A program made the position numbers and the translations under genes. A stretch of 64,000 nt of DNA, taken from assembly GCA_017473335.1 (NCBI GenBank), contig JAFULN010000026.1, positions 1 through 64,000 on the forward strand, read 5' to 3'. Below are positions 34,525-42,856 of the stretch, piece by piece. The notes beneath the pieces were generated by a model. It had not been told where the DNA came from, did not search any database, and saw only the letters and a program-made list of their open reading frames with translations. How positions within the stretch are numbered: the first letter of the stretch is position 1; each line of letters starts with the position of its first letter. This stretch comes from Erysipelotrichaceae bacterium (lineage in GTDB: Bacteria > Bacillota_I > Bacilli_A > Erysipelotrichales > Erysipelotrichaceae).

Positions 34525-34816
34525 ACAAGGATTTACGATGCTGGAACTGTTAATCTGTATGTATATAGTCTGTAGCTTGTCCGTATTGATGATTCCATGG
34601 ATTCATCGACCTGATTTTAGTGATAAATATTTTGTTTTAGAGGCTTTATCCTTACAAAGTAAAGCAATGAGTACACAAGAAGGACAAAGTTTGTGGATGG
34701 ATGGTTTTGAACTCAGCTACAATGCTTCAGGGAATATATCACAAGCACATACTTTTATCTTTGACAAAAATGAAATTGACATACAGCTTGGGTGGGGAAG
34801 ACTTGTTGAAAAATAA
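34514..34816 (+). CDS. comGD: competence pseudopilin ComGD
   Basis: 100 residues. Prepilin signal MQGKQGFTMLELLICMYIV, Glu at +5. A minor pseudopilin. ATG 34514 overlaps comGC by 11 bases; a GTG at 34505 would also be in frame but lies too near the upstream purine-rich site. Assignment to ComGD rests on operon position and the motif. Confidence 0.82.
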   Translation: MQGKQGFTMLELLICMYIVCSLSVLMIPWIHRPDFSDKYFVLEALSLQSKAMSTQEGQSLWMDGFELSYNASGNISQAHTFIFDKNEIDIQLGWGRLVEK

Positions 34817-35027
34817 GTATGGATTTTTTCTGGCAGAGGCTGTTTTATGTGCTGCATTATCTAGCGTGATGTGTCTTTGGGGTTTATCGGTTTTACAACT
34901 TGCAGTCAAAAAGGAGGAAATTATGGACCATATTGAGGAGGAAATTAATCAGTCATGGGAAGAAATCTTTATGAGTTTAAAAGAATGTTCAGCATGTTTA
35001 ATGATAGAAGAAAAGCAGGAGGAGTAA
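34803..35027 (+). CDS. comGE: minor pseudopilin ComGE-like
   Basis: 74 residues. The start is TTG 34803 or 34806, preceded by GTGGGGA and overlapping comGD by about 14 bases. The N-terminus KYGFFLAEAVLCAALSSVM is a prepilin motif with Glu at +5. The rest is short and acidic (EEINQSWEEIFM). The name comes from position and motif only. The final base overlaps the next start. Confidence 0.65.
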   Translation: MLKNKYGFFLAEAVLCAALSSVMCLWGLSVLQLAVKKEEIMDHIEEEINQSWEEIFMSLKECSACLMIEEKQEE

Positions 35028-35392
35028 TGCTTCAGCTTTTGATGGCTGTGCTTGTCATTTGTATGTTTTTTCCATTAATGTTAAGGATGACACAAAGTTT
35101 AATATCAATTCAGCGTTTCCCATCAGAAGTTCAGGATCAGATTGGTTTAGCACAGTTAAGACGTTTTTTGAACTGCTGTAAGGTACAAAGTATCTCTATA
35201 GATGAATTAATATGTGTGAATGACAAACAATGGCATTTGCGCTGTTCAGAAAAGAATTTGTTTTTATCTCCAGGTACCATTATTGTATTAGAAGGTATTG
35301 AGGAAGTATTCTTTGATCAAAGAGACAATCAGATTTGGATGTTGTATCTTAGAAATAATCAATGGAAGGAGGCCTTGATTACAAATGGTTAA
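35027..35392 (+). CDS. comGF: minor pseudopilin ComGF-like
   Basis: 121 residues from ATG 35027, just after AGGAGGAG. MLQLLMAVLVICMFFPLML is the hydrophobic N-terminus, then a ComGF-type domain (SEVQDQIGLAQLRRFL, PGTIIVLEG). The frame is open further upstream (KAGGVMLQLL), and an earlier start would make GGVMLQ look like a degenerate prepilin cleavage site with Gln at +5; I cannot decide. Overlaps the next gene by 8 bases. Confidence 0.72.
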   Translation: MLQLLMAVLVICMFFPLMLRMTQSLISIQRFPSEVQDQIGLAQLRRFLNCCKVQSISIDELICVNDKQWHLRCSEKNLFLSPGTIIVLEGIEEVFFDQRDNQIWMLYLRNNQWKEALITNG

Positions 35393-35723
35393 ACATGGTT
35401 TTATTTCTTTGCCATTTTTAATCATCTTTAGTTTTTCTATGGCACTGTGTTCTTATTTGACATATAAGACAAAAACTGAATTAGAAATTTTAGAATCTAT
35501 GAAAGAAGTGAATCAACAAATTCAAAAAGAAAGACTGATTATTGAATCAGTAAATTGTCTTATTCAGTGTGACAAGCCTAATTATCAGCTCATTTCTATA
35601 GAAGATGAACAGGCCTGGGTTGAGTGTATGGATGCATGTTGTGAAGTAAGTACATCGTTTGGAAAGATGTTTCTTTACTATGATGAACTAGAAAGAAGAA
35701 TTTATCATGTAGAAATACAGTAA
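35385..35723 (+). CDS. comGG: ComGG-like competence protein
   Basis: 112 residues. N-terminal hydrophobic segment GFISLPFLIIFSFSMALC, reminiscent of a pseudopilin but without Glu at +5, then a helical and beta part. It is the last gene of the competence operon and overlaps comGF. The name is by position; the sequence alone does not prove it. No clear terminator follows, but efp has its own promoter. Confidence 0.55.
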   Translation: MVKHGFISLPFLIIFSFSMALCSYLTYKTKTELEILESMKEVNQQIQKERLIIESVNCLIQCDKPNYQLISIEDEQAWVECMDACCEVSTSFGKMFLYYDELERRIYHVEIQ

Positions 35724-35757
35724 AAGTAGAGTTTTCTTTGTAGATTTCATGTTTTCA

Positions 35758-35785
35758 TTGACTTTTTGTTAATCTTCTATAAAAT
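35758..35785 (+). promoter_or_regulatory. efp promoter
   Basis: TTGACT (35758-35763), 16 bases, TAAAAT (35780-35785). Confidence 0.7.
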
Positions 35786-35816
35786 ATTCTTGGATAATAT
35801 TTTGGAGGAAAAGAAA

Positions 35817-36380
35817 ATGGCAGAAAAAATTGAATGTACAGCACTTAAACCAGGTATGTATTTCTTGGATGGAGCAGATCTTCTGAAGTGTATTTCAGCA
35901 GACCGCAACAAAACAGCTATGAGAAAGATGGTTGTTATCGTAAAGTGCCGTAATATGAGAACTGGCGCTGTAAAGGAAATGACTTTCAGTGGTGAAACAA
36001 TTGAAACAGCTTATATCGAAAAGAAGAATGTAAGCTATTCATGGAATGATGGAGAAACTTATTACTTCTATTCTGAAGATGGTAATGAATTCTCTATCCC
36101 AGCAGATCGTCTTGAAGATGAAAAACTGTATCTGGTTGATGGCCTTGAACTGTCTCTTCAGATTTATGATGATTCAGAAATTCTGGGCGTCATCCTTCCA
36201 GATAAAGTAGAAATGGAATTGGTTGAATGTGAAGAAGCTGTAAAGGGAAACACTGCTACTTCAGCTGAAAAGAATGCAGTTACTGAAACAGGTCTGAATG
36301 TACGTGTTCCAATGTTCATCAAAAATGGTGAAAGAATCATCATTTCTACTGAAACTGGCAAATATTCAAGCCGCGCTTAA
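35817..36380 (+). CDS. efp: elongation factor P with a divergent tip loop
   Basis: 187 residues, normal EF-P length. EF-P relieves ribosome stalling at proline stretches. The N-terminal KOW-like domain begins ALKPGMYF, the middle has MRTGAVKEMTF and YIEKKN, and domain III ends VKGNTATSAEKNAVTETG and the classic STETGKYSSRA. Aligned without gaps to B. subtilis EF-P, the usual K-P-G-K-G loop is K32-T33-A34-M35-R36, so the lysine normally modified (Lys32 in B. subtilis) is Met35. The start is ATG 35817 after GGAGG. Either an EF-P that works without that lysine, or one using Arg36 or Lys37. Confidence 0.9.
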   Translation: MAEKIECTALKPGMYFLDGADLLKCISADRNKTAMRKMVVIVKCRNMRTGAVKEMTFSGETIETAYIEKKNVSYSWNDGETYYFYSEDGNEFSIPADRLEDEKLYLVDGLELSLQIYDDSEILGVILPDKVEMELVECEEAVKGNTATSAEKNAVTETGLNVRVPMFIKNGERIIISTETGKYSSRA

Positions 36381-36389
36381 TCAACAAAG

Positions 36390-36417
36390 ACAGGGATGCT
36401 AAAGCATCTCTGTTTTT
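36390..36417 (+). terminator. efp terminator
   Basis: ACAGGGATGC (36390-36399) pairs with GCATCTCTGT (36404-36413, one G-U), loop TAAA, followed by TTTT. Confidence 0.88.
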
Positions 36418-36494
36418 ATGCACTAATGAAATTTGAAATAGAACTTGGGTTTCATCAGTGAGTTTGATATAATATATCTGTTTAGGAGGTTTTA

Positions 36495-37286
36495 ATGATG
36501 GAAAAACTATCAAGAACTAAAAAATATCAGGAATTGCGTGATCGCCTGCAGAATGATGCAGAATCTCAAGTTGTCAGCAAAGACCTTTCTCAGTTTCAGA
36601 ATCGCTTGAATCGTCTGGATGTCATGCATTTTGATACTGCTAGTGATACAGAAGAACATGATCCTATTCATGCAAGAAGAAACACTGCTTTTGAAGAACC
36701 TGCTGTTACAGTTCAGAATGATATGGAGAAAACAGCACAGTATACATTTAATAATGAATATCTGGATGAATATATCAATGAAGTAAAGCAGTACAATAAA
36801 AATAAAGGTCTTTTGAAAGAAGAAGACACTGCAATGAATATTCTTGAAGGATTAAAGCGTAAAGATGATGCTGTTGAAACTGAACCAGCTAAAGAAGAAA
36901 TTGAATGTGACTATACAAATGAAATGGAAGCAACAATTCCATTTGTGTTTAATCGTGAAAAAACTGTGAGTGAAGTTTCAGAAGAAGTAAAGAACTTAGT
37001 GAATGATGTACCTTCTGTTGAAGAGGTAGAAGAAAAGTCAGCAATGGCTAAGGCAGTTGAAGAAGAACTGGCTAATGAAAAGGCGCTTCGTGAACAACTG
37101 CAGCAGCACAACAAAGTGATTGAAGAAAAGATTGAAGATGTTGAAGAAGACTTGGAAGACATGGAAGAATCAATGGGAACTGCCAATAAGATTTTAAATG
37201 TTGTTCTTGTCCTTTTGATTATTGCGCTTCTAATTGTTTTAGGCGTAGTTGTTTATTGGACGTTATTGAATAGAGGTATTATCTAA
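36495..37286 (+). CDS. tail-anchored coiled-coil protein of unknown function
   Basis: 263 residues. A long acidic, partly disordered cytoplasmic region is followed by a coiled coil (about residues 180-225, VEEELANEKALREQLQQH onward) and one C-terminal membrane segment (about 235-257, LNVVLVLLIIALLIVLGVVV), leaving a short external tail. The family is not recognised. ATG 36495 or 36498 follows AGGAGGT. Its last base overlaps the cmk start, so it heads the cmk-der-gpsA operon. The topology suits a scaffold or membrane tether; no enzymatic signature is seen. Confidence 0.65.
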   Translation: MMEKLSRTKKYQELRDRLQNDAESQVVSKDLSQFQNRLNRLDVMHFDTASDTEEHDPIHARRNTAFEEPAVTVQNDMEKTAQYTFNNEYLDEYINEVKQYNKNKGLLKEEDTAMNILEGLKRKDDAVETEPAKEEIECDYTNEMEATIPFVFNREKTVSEVSEEVKNLVNDVPSVEEVEEKSAMAKAVEEELANEKALREQLQQHNKVIEEKIEDVEEDLEDMEESMGTANKILNVVLVLLIIALLIVLGVVVYWTLLNRGII

Positions 37287-37936
37287 TGGCTATAAACATA
37301 GCTTTGGATGGTCCAAGTGCAGCTGGTAAATCAACAATTGCTAAGCTTTTAGCGAAAAAGCTGAATTATGTACATCTGGACACTGGCGCAATGTATCGAT
37401 GCGTTGCCTACAAAGCAATTCACAATGGAATTGATTTAGGTGATGAAGATTTAGTCTGTGAGATGATTTTGAAGACAGAAATTGATATGAAGAGTGATGG
37501 CTCTATTTATCTTGATGGAGTTCGTATTACAAATGAAATTCGTACTGATGAAATTTCTATGGGGGCTTCAAAAGTTTCTGCTCATAAGCGTGTAAGAGAG
37601 CTTTTGGTGGCCCAGCAGCAGAAGATGGCACTTCAGAAAGGCTATATCATGGATGGGCGAGATATTGGTACTGTAGTACTTCCAGATGCAGAATTGAAGA
37701 TTTATATGACTGCTAGTGCTGTAGCGCGTGCAAAACGACGTCATTTGGAAAATCTTTCTAAAGGATTTGACAGTGATTTAAATCAGATTATTCAAGAAAT
37801 TGAACAGAGAGATTATCAGGATACACACCGTGAGCATTCTCCGCTGAAAAAAGCAGATGATGCAGTGGTTCTTGATACATCTGATTTGACAATTGATGAG
37901 GTTGTCACAAAAATTGAAGAGCTTTTGCCTCTTTAG
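37286..37936 (+). CDS. cmk: cytidylate kinase
   Basis: 216 residues. Phosphorylates CMP and dCMP. P-loop GPSAAGKSTI at the N-terminus, YVHLDTGAMYRC (CMP-binding), DGRDIGTVVLPDAELKIYM, and the lid-region REHSPLKKADDAVVLDT. Its start overlaps the preceding stop by one base, and der follows in 15 bases. Confidence 0.95.
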   Translation: MAINIALDGPSAAGKSTIAKLLAKKLNYVHLDTGAMYRCVAYKAIHNGIDLGDEDLVCEMILKTEIDMKSDGSIYLDGVRITNEIRTDEISMGASKVSAHKRVRELLVAQQQKMALQKGYIMDGRDIGTVVLPDAELKIYMTASAVARAKRRHLENLSKGFDSDLNQIIQEIEQRDYQDTHREHSPLKKADDAVVLDTSDLTIDEVVTKIEELLPL

Positions 37937-37951
37937 AAAAGGAGATGAAAC

Positions 37952-39262
37952 ATGAACGATGGAGTGATTGCGATTGTCGGCAGACCTAATGTCGGTAAAT
38001 CGACCATTTTTAATCGAATTATCCAGGAGCGTCTTTCCATCGTGGAAGACACTCCAGGAGTAACACGTGACAGAATCTATGCGAAAGGAAATTGGCTCAC
38101 TCGTGAATTCCGTGTTATTGATACGGGTGGAATTCAGATTGAAGATCAGCCATTTCAGGTTGAAATCAAAGCGCAGGTAGATATTGCGATTGAAGAAGCC
38201 GATGTGATTTTGTTTGTTGTGAATGGACGTGAAGGATGTACGAATGATGACATGTTTATTGCTCGTATGCTGCAGCGTTCTGGCAAGCCGATTTTAATGC
38301 TTGTCAATAAAATTGATGATATCAATTTAGTGGATAACATTTATGAGTTCTATCAGTTAGGATTGGATTGTGATCCGATTGCGGTATCAGGTATTCATGG
38401 AATTGGTATGGGAGATGTTTTGGACATGTGTGTTCAGATGTTTCCTGACAAAAAAGTGGATGAATATGAAGGGGCAACACGTTTTGCACTTATTGGGCGT
38501 CCAAATGTAGGGAAATCTTCCCTTGTTAATGCTATCTTAAATGAAGAACGTGTCATTGTTAGCGATATTGAAGGTACAACACGAGATGCCATTGATACAC
38601 CTTTTACTCATGATGGCAAAGATTATGTTGTGATTGATACTGCAGGTATTAGAAAACGCGGTAAAGTGTATGAGAGCGTTGAAAAGTATTCAGTTCTTCG
38701 TGCGATGAGCGCAATTGAGCGTTCTGATGTTGTTTTGTTTGTTCTGGATGGAGAAAGTGGAATTCGAGAACAGGATAAGCATGTTGCTGGCTATGCGCAT
38801 GAAGCTGGCAAGCCAATTATTATTGTTTACAACAAATGGGACACTGTTGAAAAAGATGACAAGACAATGTATGAAGTGACAGATCGTATCCGTAAGGAAT
38901 TTGTTTATCTGAGTTATGCGCCAATTATCTTTGTCTCTGCGAAAACACATCAGCGTGTTCATACTTTATTTGATAAGATTGATGAAGTTTATAACTATTC
39001 AAAACTGAGAATTGCGACTAGTGTGCTGAATGAAGTGGTGCTTGATGCTCAGATTGCTACACCAGCACCAACACATAACGGTAAACGCTGTAAAATACTG
39101 TATGCATCTCAGGTTGCATCAGCACCTCCTACATTTGTGCTGTTTGTGAATGATCCTGAACTGCTTCATTTCAGTTATCAGCGTTATATTGAAAATAAAC
39201 TTCGTGAAGCGTTTGGCTTTGATGGATCGCCAATTCGTATTCTCGCTCGTAAGAAAGATTAG
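37952..39262 (+). CDS. der: GTPase Der (EngA), 50S assembly
   Basis: 436 residues. Two GTPase domains in tandem plus a C-terminal KH-like domain, the hallmark of Der. G1 of domain 1 is [12 protein letters not shown], of domain 2 [16 protein letters not shown] and DTAG mark G3; NKID and NKWD mark G4. Der assists late 50S ribosome maturation. Starts with AAGGAGATG upstream, and gpsA follows after 8 bases. Confidence 0.97.
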   Translation: MNDGVIAIVGRPNVGKSTIFNRIIQERLSIVEDTPGVTRDRIYAKGNWLTREFRVIDTGGIQIEDQPFQVEIKAQVDIAIEEADVILFVVNGREGCTNDDMFIARMLQRSGKPILMLVNKIDDINLVDNIYEFYQLGLDCDPIAVSGIHGIGMGDVLDMCVQMFPDKKVDEYEGATRFALIGRPNVGKSSLVNAILNEERVIVSDIEGTTRDAIDTPFTHDGKDYVVIDTAGIRKRGKVYESVEKYSVLRAMSAIERSDVVLFVLDGESGIREQDKHVAGYAHEAGKPIIIVYNKWDTVEKDDKTMYEVTDRIRKEFVYLSYAPIIFVSAKTHQRVHTLFDKIDEVYNYSKLRIATSVLNEVVLDAQIATPAPTHNGKRCKILYASQVASAPPTFVLFVNDPELLHFSYQRYIENKLREAFGFDGSPIRILARKKD

Positions 39263-39270
39263 GTGATCAA

Positions 39271-40263
39271 ATGAAAATCAGTGTACTTGGAAGCGGAAGC
39301 TGGGGATGTGCATTAGCTCAGATTCTTGTTAAAAATGGGCATGACGTGGTGTTGTGGGGGATTGATGAAACTGAAGTAAATGATATCAACCAGAATCATA
39401 TGAATTCACGTTATTTTCATGATGTAAAACTTGATTCACGCTTAAAAGCTACGATGGACATGTCTGAAGTAGCTGGCAGTGAGGCTCTTCTTCTTGCGGT
39501 TCCGTCCATTGCGATTGAAGATGTTATTCAGAAAGCAGAAAAGTATTGTGATGAACCATTCTATGTCATTAATGTTGCGAAAGGCTTTCATCCTGTAACC
39601 CACGAACGTATGAGCGTTGTCATTGAAAGAGCAGTTGATTCTCAGAAACTACGTGATGTTGTTTCTTTGATTGGACCTTCTCATGCAGAAGAGGTTGTTG
39701 TTGGATTGATGACTTGTGTTAATGCAGTCTGTGAAAATGAAGAATCCGCAAAAGTGATTCAAGAGGTTTTCTCGAATGACTATTTCCGTGTTTATAGAAA
39801 TACAGATGTCGTCGGTGCAGAAATTGGTGTTGCCTTAAAGAATGTTATGGCAATTGCTTCTGGTGTTCTTACTGGACTTGGACAGGGGGACAATGCCCGT
39901 GCAGCAATGATGACAAGAGGGCTTGCAGAAATTGCCCGTTATGGAATTGCCTTTGGCGGAAAACCTGAGACATACTTAGGGTTAGATGGAGTGGGTGATT
40001 TGATTGTTACATGTACATCCTATCATTCTCGAAATTTTACTGCAGGTCTTGCGATTGGTAAGGCAGACTGTGCAGTTGAATTTTTGAAAAACAATACAAA
40101 GACAGTTGAAGGAATTCGCTGTGCTAAAGTTGTCTATGAAGAATCAAAGCGTATGGGAATTACTATGCCGATTACTGATCAGGTATATAAAGTGCTTTAT
40201 GAAGGAAAACAGCCTTCTGTGGCAATGAATGAATTAATGAGTCGTGAATTAAAAGCTGAATAA
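39271..40263 (+). CDS. gpsA: glycerol-3-phosphate dehydrogenase [NAD(P)+]
   Basis: 330 residues. Reduces dihydroxyacetone phosphate to sn-glycerol-3-phosphate for phospholipid synthesis. N-terminal GSGSWGCALAQ, the LIGPSHAEEV stretch, catalytic Lys in VALKNVMAIASG, and LGLDGVGDLIVTCTSYHSRN. Last gene of the tail-anchored protein-cmk-der-gpsA operon, closed by a very strong terminator. Confidence 0.97.
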   Translation: MKISVLGSGSWGCALAQILVKNGHDVVLWGIDETEVNDINQNHMNSRYFHDVKLDSRLKATMDMSEVAGSEALLLAVPSIAIEDVIQKAEKYCDEPFYVINVAKGFHPVTHERMSVVIERAVDSQKLRDVVSLIGPSHAEEVVVGLMTCVNAVCENEESAKVIQEVFSNDYFRVYRNTDVVGAEIGVALKNVMAIASGVLTGLGQGDNARAAMMTRGLAEIARYGIAFGGKPETYLGLDGVGDLIVTCTSYHSRNFTAGLAIGKADCAVEFLKNNTKTVEGIRCAKVVYEESKRMGITMPITDQVYKVLYEGKQPSVAMNELMSRELKAE

Positions 40264-40267
40264 AAAT

Positions 40268-40308
40268 AAGTCAACTTTTCATCATATGATGAAAAGTTGA
40301 CTTTTTTC
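40268..40308 (+). terminator. strong gpsA terminator
   Basis: AAGTCAACTTTTCATCAT (40268-40285) is perfectly complementary to the next 18 bases (40286-40303), followed by TTTT. The two arms meet at an ATCATATGAT centre. Confidence 0.96.
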
Positions 40309-40342
40309 TTGCATGTTATTTATTAGTTTGTTAATCTATTTG

Positions 40343-40360
40343 TTGTTGACTAATCAACAA
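40343..40360 (+). promoter_or_regulatory. inverted repeat just before degV
   Basis: TTGTTGA (40343-40349) and TCAACAA (40354-40360), 7-bp arms with 4 bases between, immediately before the ribosome site AAGGAG (40361-40366). It could be a repressor operator or a small hairpin that hides the SD. Confidence 0.5.
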
Positions 40361-40376
40361 AAGGAGTTGAAATTAT

Positions 40377-41213
40377 ATGATTCGTTTAGTAATGGATTCT
40401 ACTTGTGATTTTTCACAAGACTTCGCAAAAAAACATAACATAGATATTGTACCTCTTTCAGTTGTCTTTGGTACTGATGTATATAAAGAAAATATTGATT
40501 TAAGTGTTGATGATTTTTATCAAAAAATGTCAGCATCTACTGAGTTGCCTAAAACTTCACAGCCAGCACCTCAACTATTTTTAGAAGTGTTTGAAAAGGC
40601 TCGTGAAAACAAAGATCAAGTGATTGTTATGACAATTTCATCAGGAATTAGTGGTACATATCAAAGTGCCTGTATGGCGGCTAACATGTGTGCTGATTTA
40701 CAGATTGAAGTGATTGATACAAAAAATGTTACACTTGGTGCTCAAGTTCAAGCTCTTGAAGTTCTTCGTATGATTGAAAGTGGAATGGATTATCAGAGTA
40801 TTGTTAATAAAGCACGTGAGAATGTATCAAAAGTACGTTTGATTGCTTTGATCAACACACTTGAAAATCTAGTGAAGGGTGGACGTCTTTCAAAAGTTGA
40901 AGGTATGGTTGGATCTTTGATTTCTATCAAACCATTTATTACAATGGATGCTGAAGGAAAGATTGAAACTTTAGGAAAATCAAGAGGTACTCGTAAAGGG
41001 ATTGCAACAATGATTGATACAATGAAAAATGATGAGCTGGATTGTTCAAAACCAATGGTTGTTGGATATACTGGAATAAGTGATACCATGGATCAGTTTA
41101 TGTCTTCATGCAATGATGAGCGTTTTCAGCCTGAACTTGTTTCTAAAATTGGTGCTGTAATTGGTACACATGCGGGTTCTAATGCAGCAGCTGCGGCTTA
41201 TTTTATTAAATAA
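40377..41213 (+). CDS. DegV family fatty-acid-binding protein
   Basis: 278 residues. DegV/FakB proteins bind a fatty acid and present it to the kinase FakA for activation. N-terminal MDSTCDFSQDFAK and IDIVPLSVVFG, the central SSGISGTYQSA loop and the C-terminal GTHAGSNAAAAAYF are typical. It lies between gpsA and spoIVA; the gpsA link to phospholipid synthesis is suggestive. Which fatty acid it prefers cannot be told. Confidence 0.92.
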   Translation: MIRLVMDSTCDFSQDFAKKHNIDIVPLSVVFGTDVYKENIDLSVDDFYQKMSASTELPKTSQPAPQLFLEVFEKARENKDQVIVMTISSGISGTYQSACMAANMCADLQIEVIDTKNVTLGAQVQALEVLRMIESGMDYQSIVNKARENVSKVRLIALINTLENLVKGGRLSKVEGMVGSLISIKPFITMDAEGKIETLGKSRGTRKGIATMIDTMKNDELDCSKPMVVGYTGISDTMDQFMSSCNDERFQPELVSKIGAVIGTHAGSNAAAAAYFIK

Positions 41214-41216
41214 GCA

Positions 41217-41245
41217 GAATAATCATAATGGTGGCAGCATACACT
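41217..41245 (+). promoter_or_regulatory. sigma-E-type promoter of spoIVA
   Basis: GAATAAT (41217-41223), 14 bases, CATACACT (41238-41245). This matches the mother-cell sigma-E consensus (KMATATT-N14-CATACAMT) in six of seven -35 positions and all -10 positions. Transcription would start near 41252, just before the AAGGAGG ribosome site. Confidence 0.75.
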
Positions 41246-41266
41246 TGAATCAGCAAGGAGGATGCT

Positions 41267-42742
41267 ATGAACACCAACGATATTTTAAAAAACATTGGAC
41301 AGCGCTGTGGTGGAGATATCTATTTGGGAGTGGTTGGTCCTGTTAGAACTGGTAAATCAACTTTTATTAAACAATTCATGGAAAAAGCAGTTATTCCGTC
41401 AGTCAATGATCCTAATGAAAAGATGCGAATGACGGATGAACTTCCTCAAAGTGCAGAAGGAAAAACCATTATGACCATGGAACCTAAGTTTGTTCCGAAT
41501 TCTGCAGCCACTATTCAATTTGATGATGGATTAACAGTTAAAGTTCGTCTGATTGATTGTGTTGGATACATCATTGATGAAGCGAAGGGTGCAAACGATG
41601 AAAATGGATTACGTAAGGTCATCACTCCATGGCTGACTGAAAGTATTCCGTTTGATGAAGCTGCAAAGCTTGGTACTCAGAAAGTGATTCAAGATCATTC
41701 AACGATTGGTATTGTAGTAACAACAGATGGTACGATTGCAGATCTTCCTAGAAGAAGTTATGCTGCAGCAGAAAAAGAAGTAATCGATGAGCTTGTACGT
41801 CTTCATAAGCCATTTGTAATTCTTGTGAATTCCAAAGAGCCGTTAAGTAGTACATGTTCATCTGTTGTCAAAGAACTAGAAAACTATACAGATGTTCCAG
41901 TGATTCCACTGGCATGTGACAAACTGAATGAAACAGATATTCATTCAATATTAAGAAGTGCATTGTATGAGTTTCCTGTATCTTCCATTGAAATCGAAAT
42001 GCCTAAATGGGTAAGTGTACTTCATGATGATCATTGGCTGAAAGCCTCATTGAATGATACGATTCAGCATAGTATGGTTCAAATTGAGAAACTGAAAGAA
42101 ATAGAAAAGATTGTAAGTTTGATGAAGGAAAACGAATATATTGAACATGTAAATCTTTCTTCAGTTGAACCTTCAACAGGAATTGCAACAGTTCAGCTTA
42201 CTGTTCTTTCTGGGTTGTATAATGATGTGATTAAAGAGATTATTGGCACTGAAATCACAGAGAAAGCACAATTGATTGAAGTACTGCAAGACTTTTCTAT
42301 CGCTAAAAAAGAATATGATTCGATTGCCAGTGCATTGAAAATGGTTAAAAGTACGGGTTATGGATTTGCGTCAGCTCAGCTAAACGATATTCAGTTGTCA
42401 GAGCCTGAACTGATTAAGCAGCAATCTCGATATGGTGTCAAGATTAAAGCTGTTGCACCATCTATTCATATGATTAAGGTAGATGTTGAAAGTACCTTTG
42501 AACCAATTATAGGATCAAAAATTCAAAGTGAAGAACTTATAGATTATTTGAATCGTGATCCAGAACATCCTGAAGTCATCTGGGAGTCTGATATTTTTGG
42601 AAGAAAACTCTCTGATTTAATACGAGATGGAATGAATTCAAAGTTAAGCATGATTCCAGATACAGCACGACTAAGACTTCAAAATGTATTGACTAAACTT
42701 GTTAATAAAGGCAAAGGAAATGTCATTGCAATTGTTTTATAG
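41267..42742 (+). CDS. spoIVA: stage IV sporulation protein A, spore-coat ATPase
   Basis: 491 residues, the family's full length. SpoIVA hydrolyses ATP to polymerise on the forespore and form the coat base layer. Walker A GPVRTGKST (residues 24-32), the family stretches LIDCVGYIIDEAKG and TTDGTIADLPRRSY, and a conserved C-terminal region ending GKGNVIAIVL. ATG 41267 follows AAGGAGG. It follows gpsA and degV, as in other spore-formers, and has a sigma-E-type promoter. The frame is intact, so sporulation is probably functional at this step. Confidence 0.95.
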   Translation: MNTNDILKNIGQRCGGDIYLGVVGPVRTGKSTFIKQFMEKAVIPSVNDPNEKMRMTDELPQSAEGKTIMTMEPKFVPNSAATIQFDDGLTVKVRLIDCVGYIIDEAKGANDENGLRKVITPWLTESIPFDEAAKLGTQKVIQDHSTIGIVVTTDGTIADLPRRSYAAAEKEVIDELVRLHKPFVILVNSKEPLSSTCSSVVKELENYTDVPVIPLACDKLNETDIHSILRSALYEFPVSSIEIEMPKWVSVLHDDHWLKASLNDTIQHSMVQIEKLKEIEKIVSLMKENEYIEHVNLSSVEPSTGIATVQLTVLSGLYNDVIKEIIGTEITEKAQLIEVLQDFSIAKKEYDSIASALKMVKSTGYGFASAQLNDIQLSEPELIKQQSRYGVKIKAVAPSIHMIKVDVESTFEPIIGSKIQSEELIDYLNRDPEHPEVIWESDIFGRKLSDLIRDGMNSKLSMIPDTARLRLQNVLTKLVNKGKGNVIAIVL

Positions 42743-42775
42743 CACAGGAATATAATTCCTGTGTTGTTTTATTTT
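42743..42775 (+). terminator. spoIVA terminator
   Basis: CACAGGAAT (42743-42751) pairs with ATTCCTGTG (42755-42763), loop ATA, followed by TTGTTTTATTTT. Confidence 0.88.
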
Positions 42776-42791
42776 GATTTCTACTGATGAA

Positions 42792-42819
42792 TTGACATTC
42801 ATTTCAGGTGTGATATAGT
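42792..42819 (+). promoter_or_regulatory. promoter of the C39-like protein gene
   Basis: TTGACA (42792-42797), 16 bases, TATAGT (42814-42819). Confidence 0.78.
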
Positions 42820-42856
42820 GATTTTAATGAATTTTATTCATAAAGGAGTAACTCTT

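Noticed and set aside
34701-34802. A longer N-terminus for the ComGE-like protein
   Set aside because: It overlaps comGD fully and places extra residues before the prepilin motif; the TTG after GTGGGGA fits the family.
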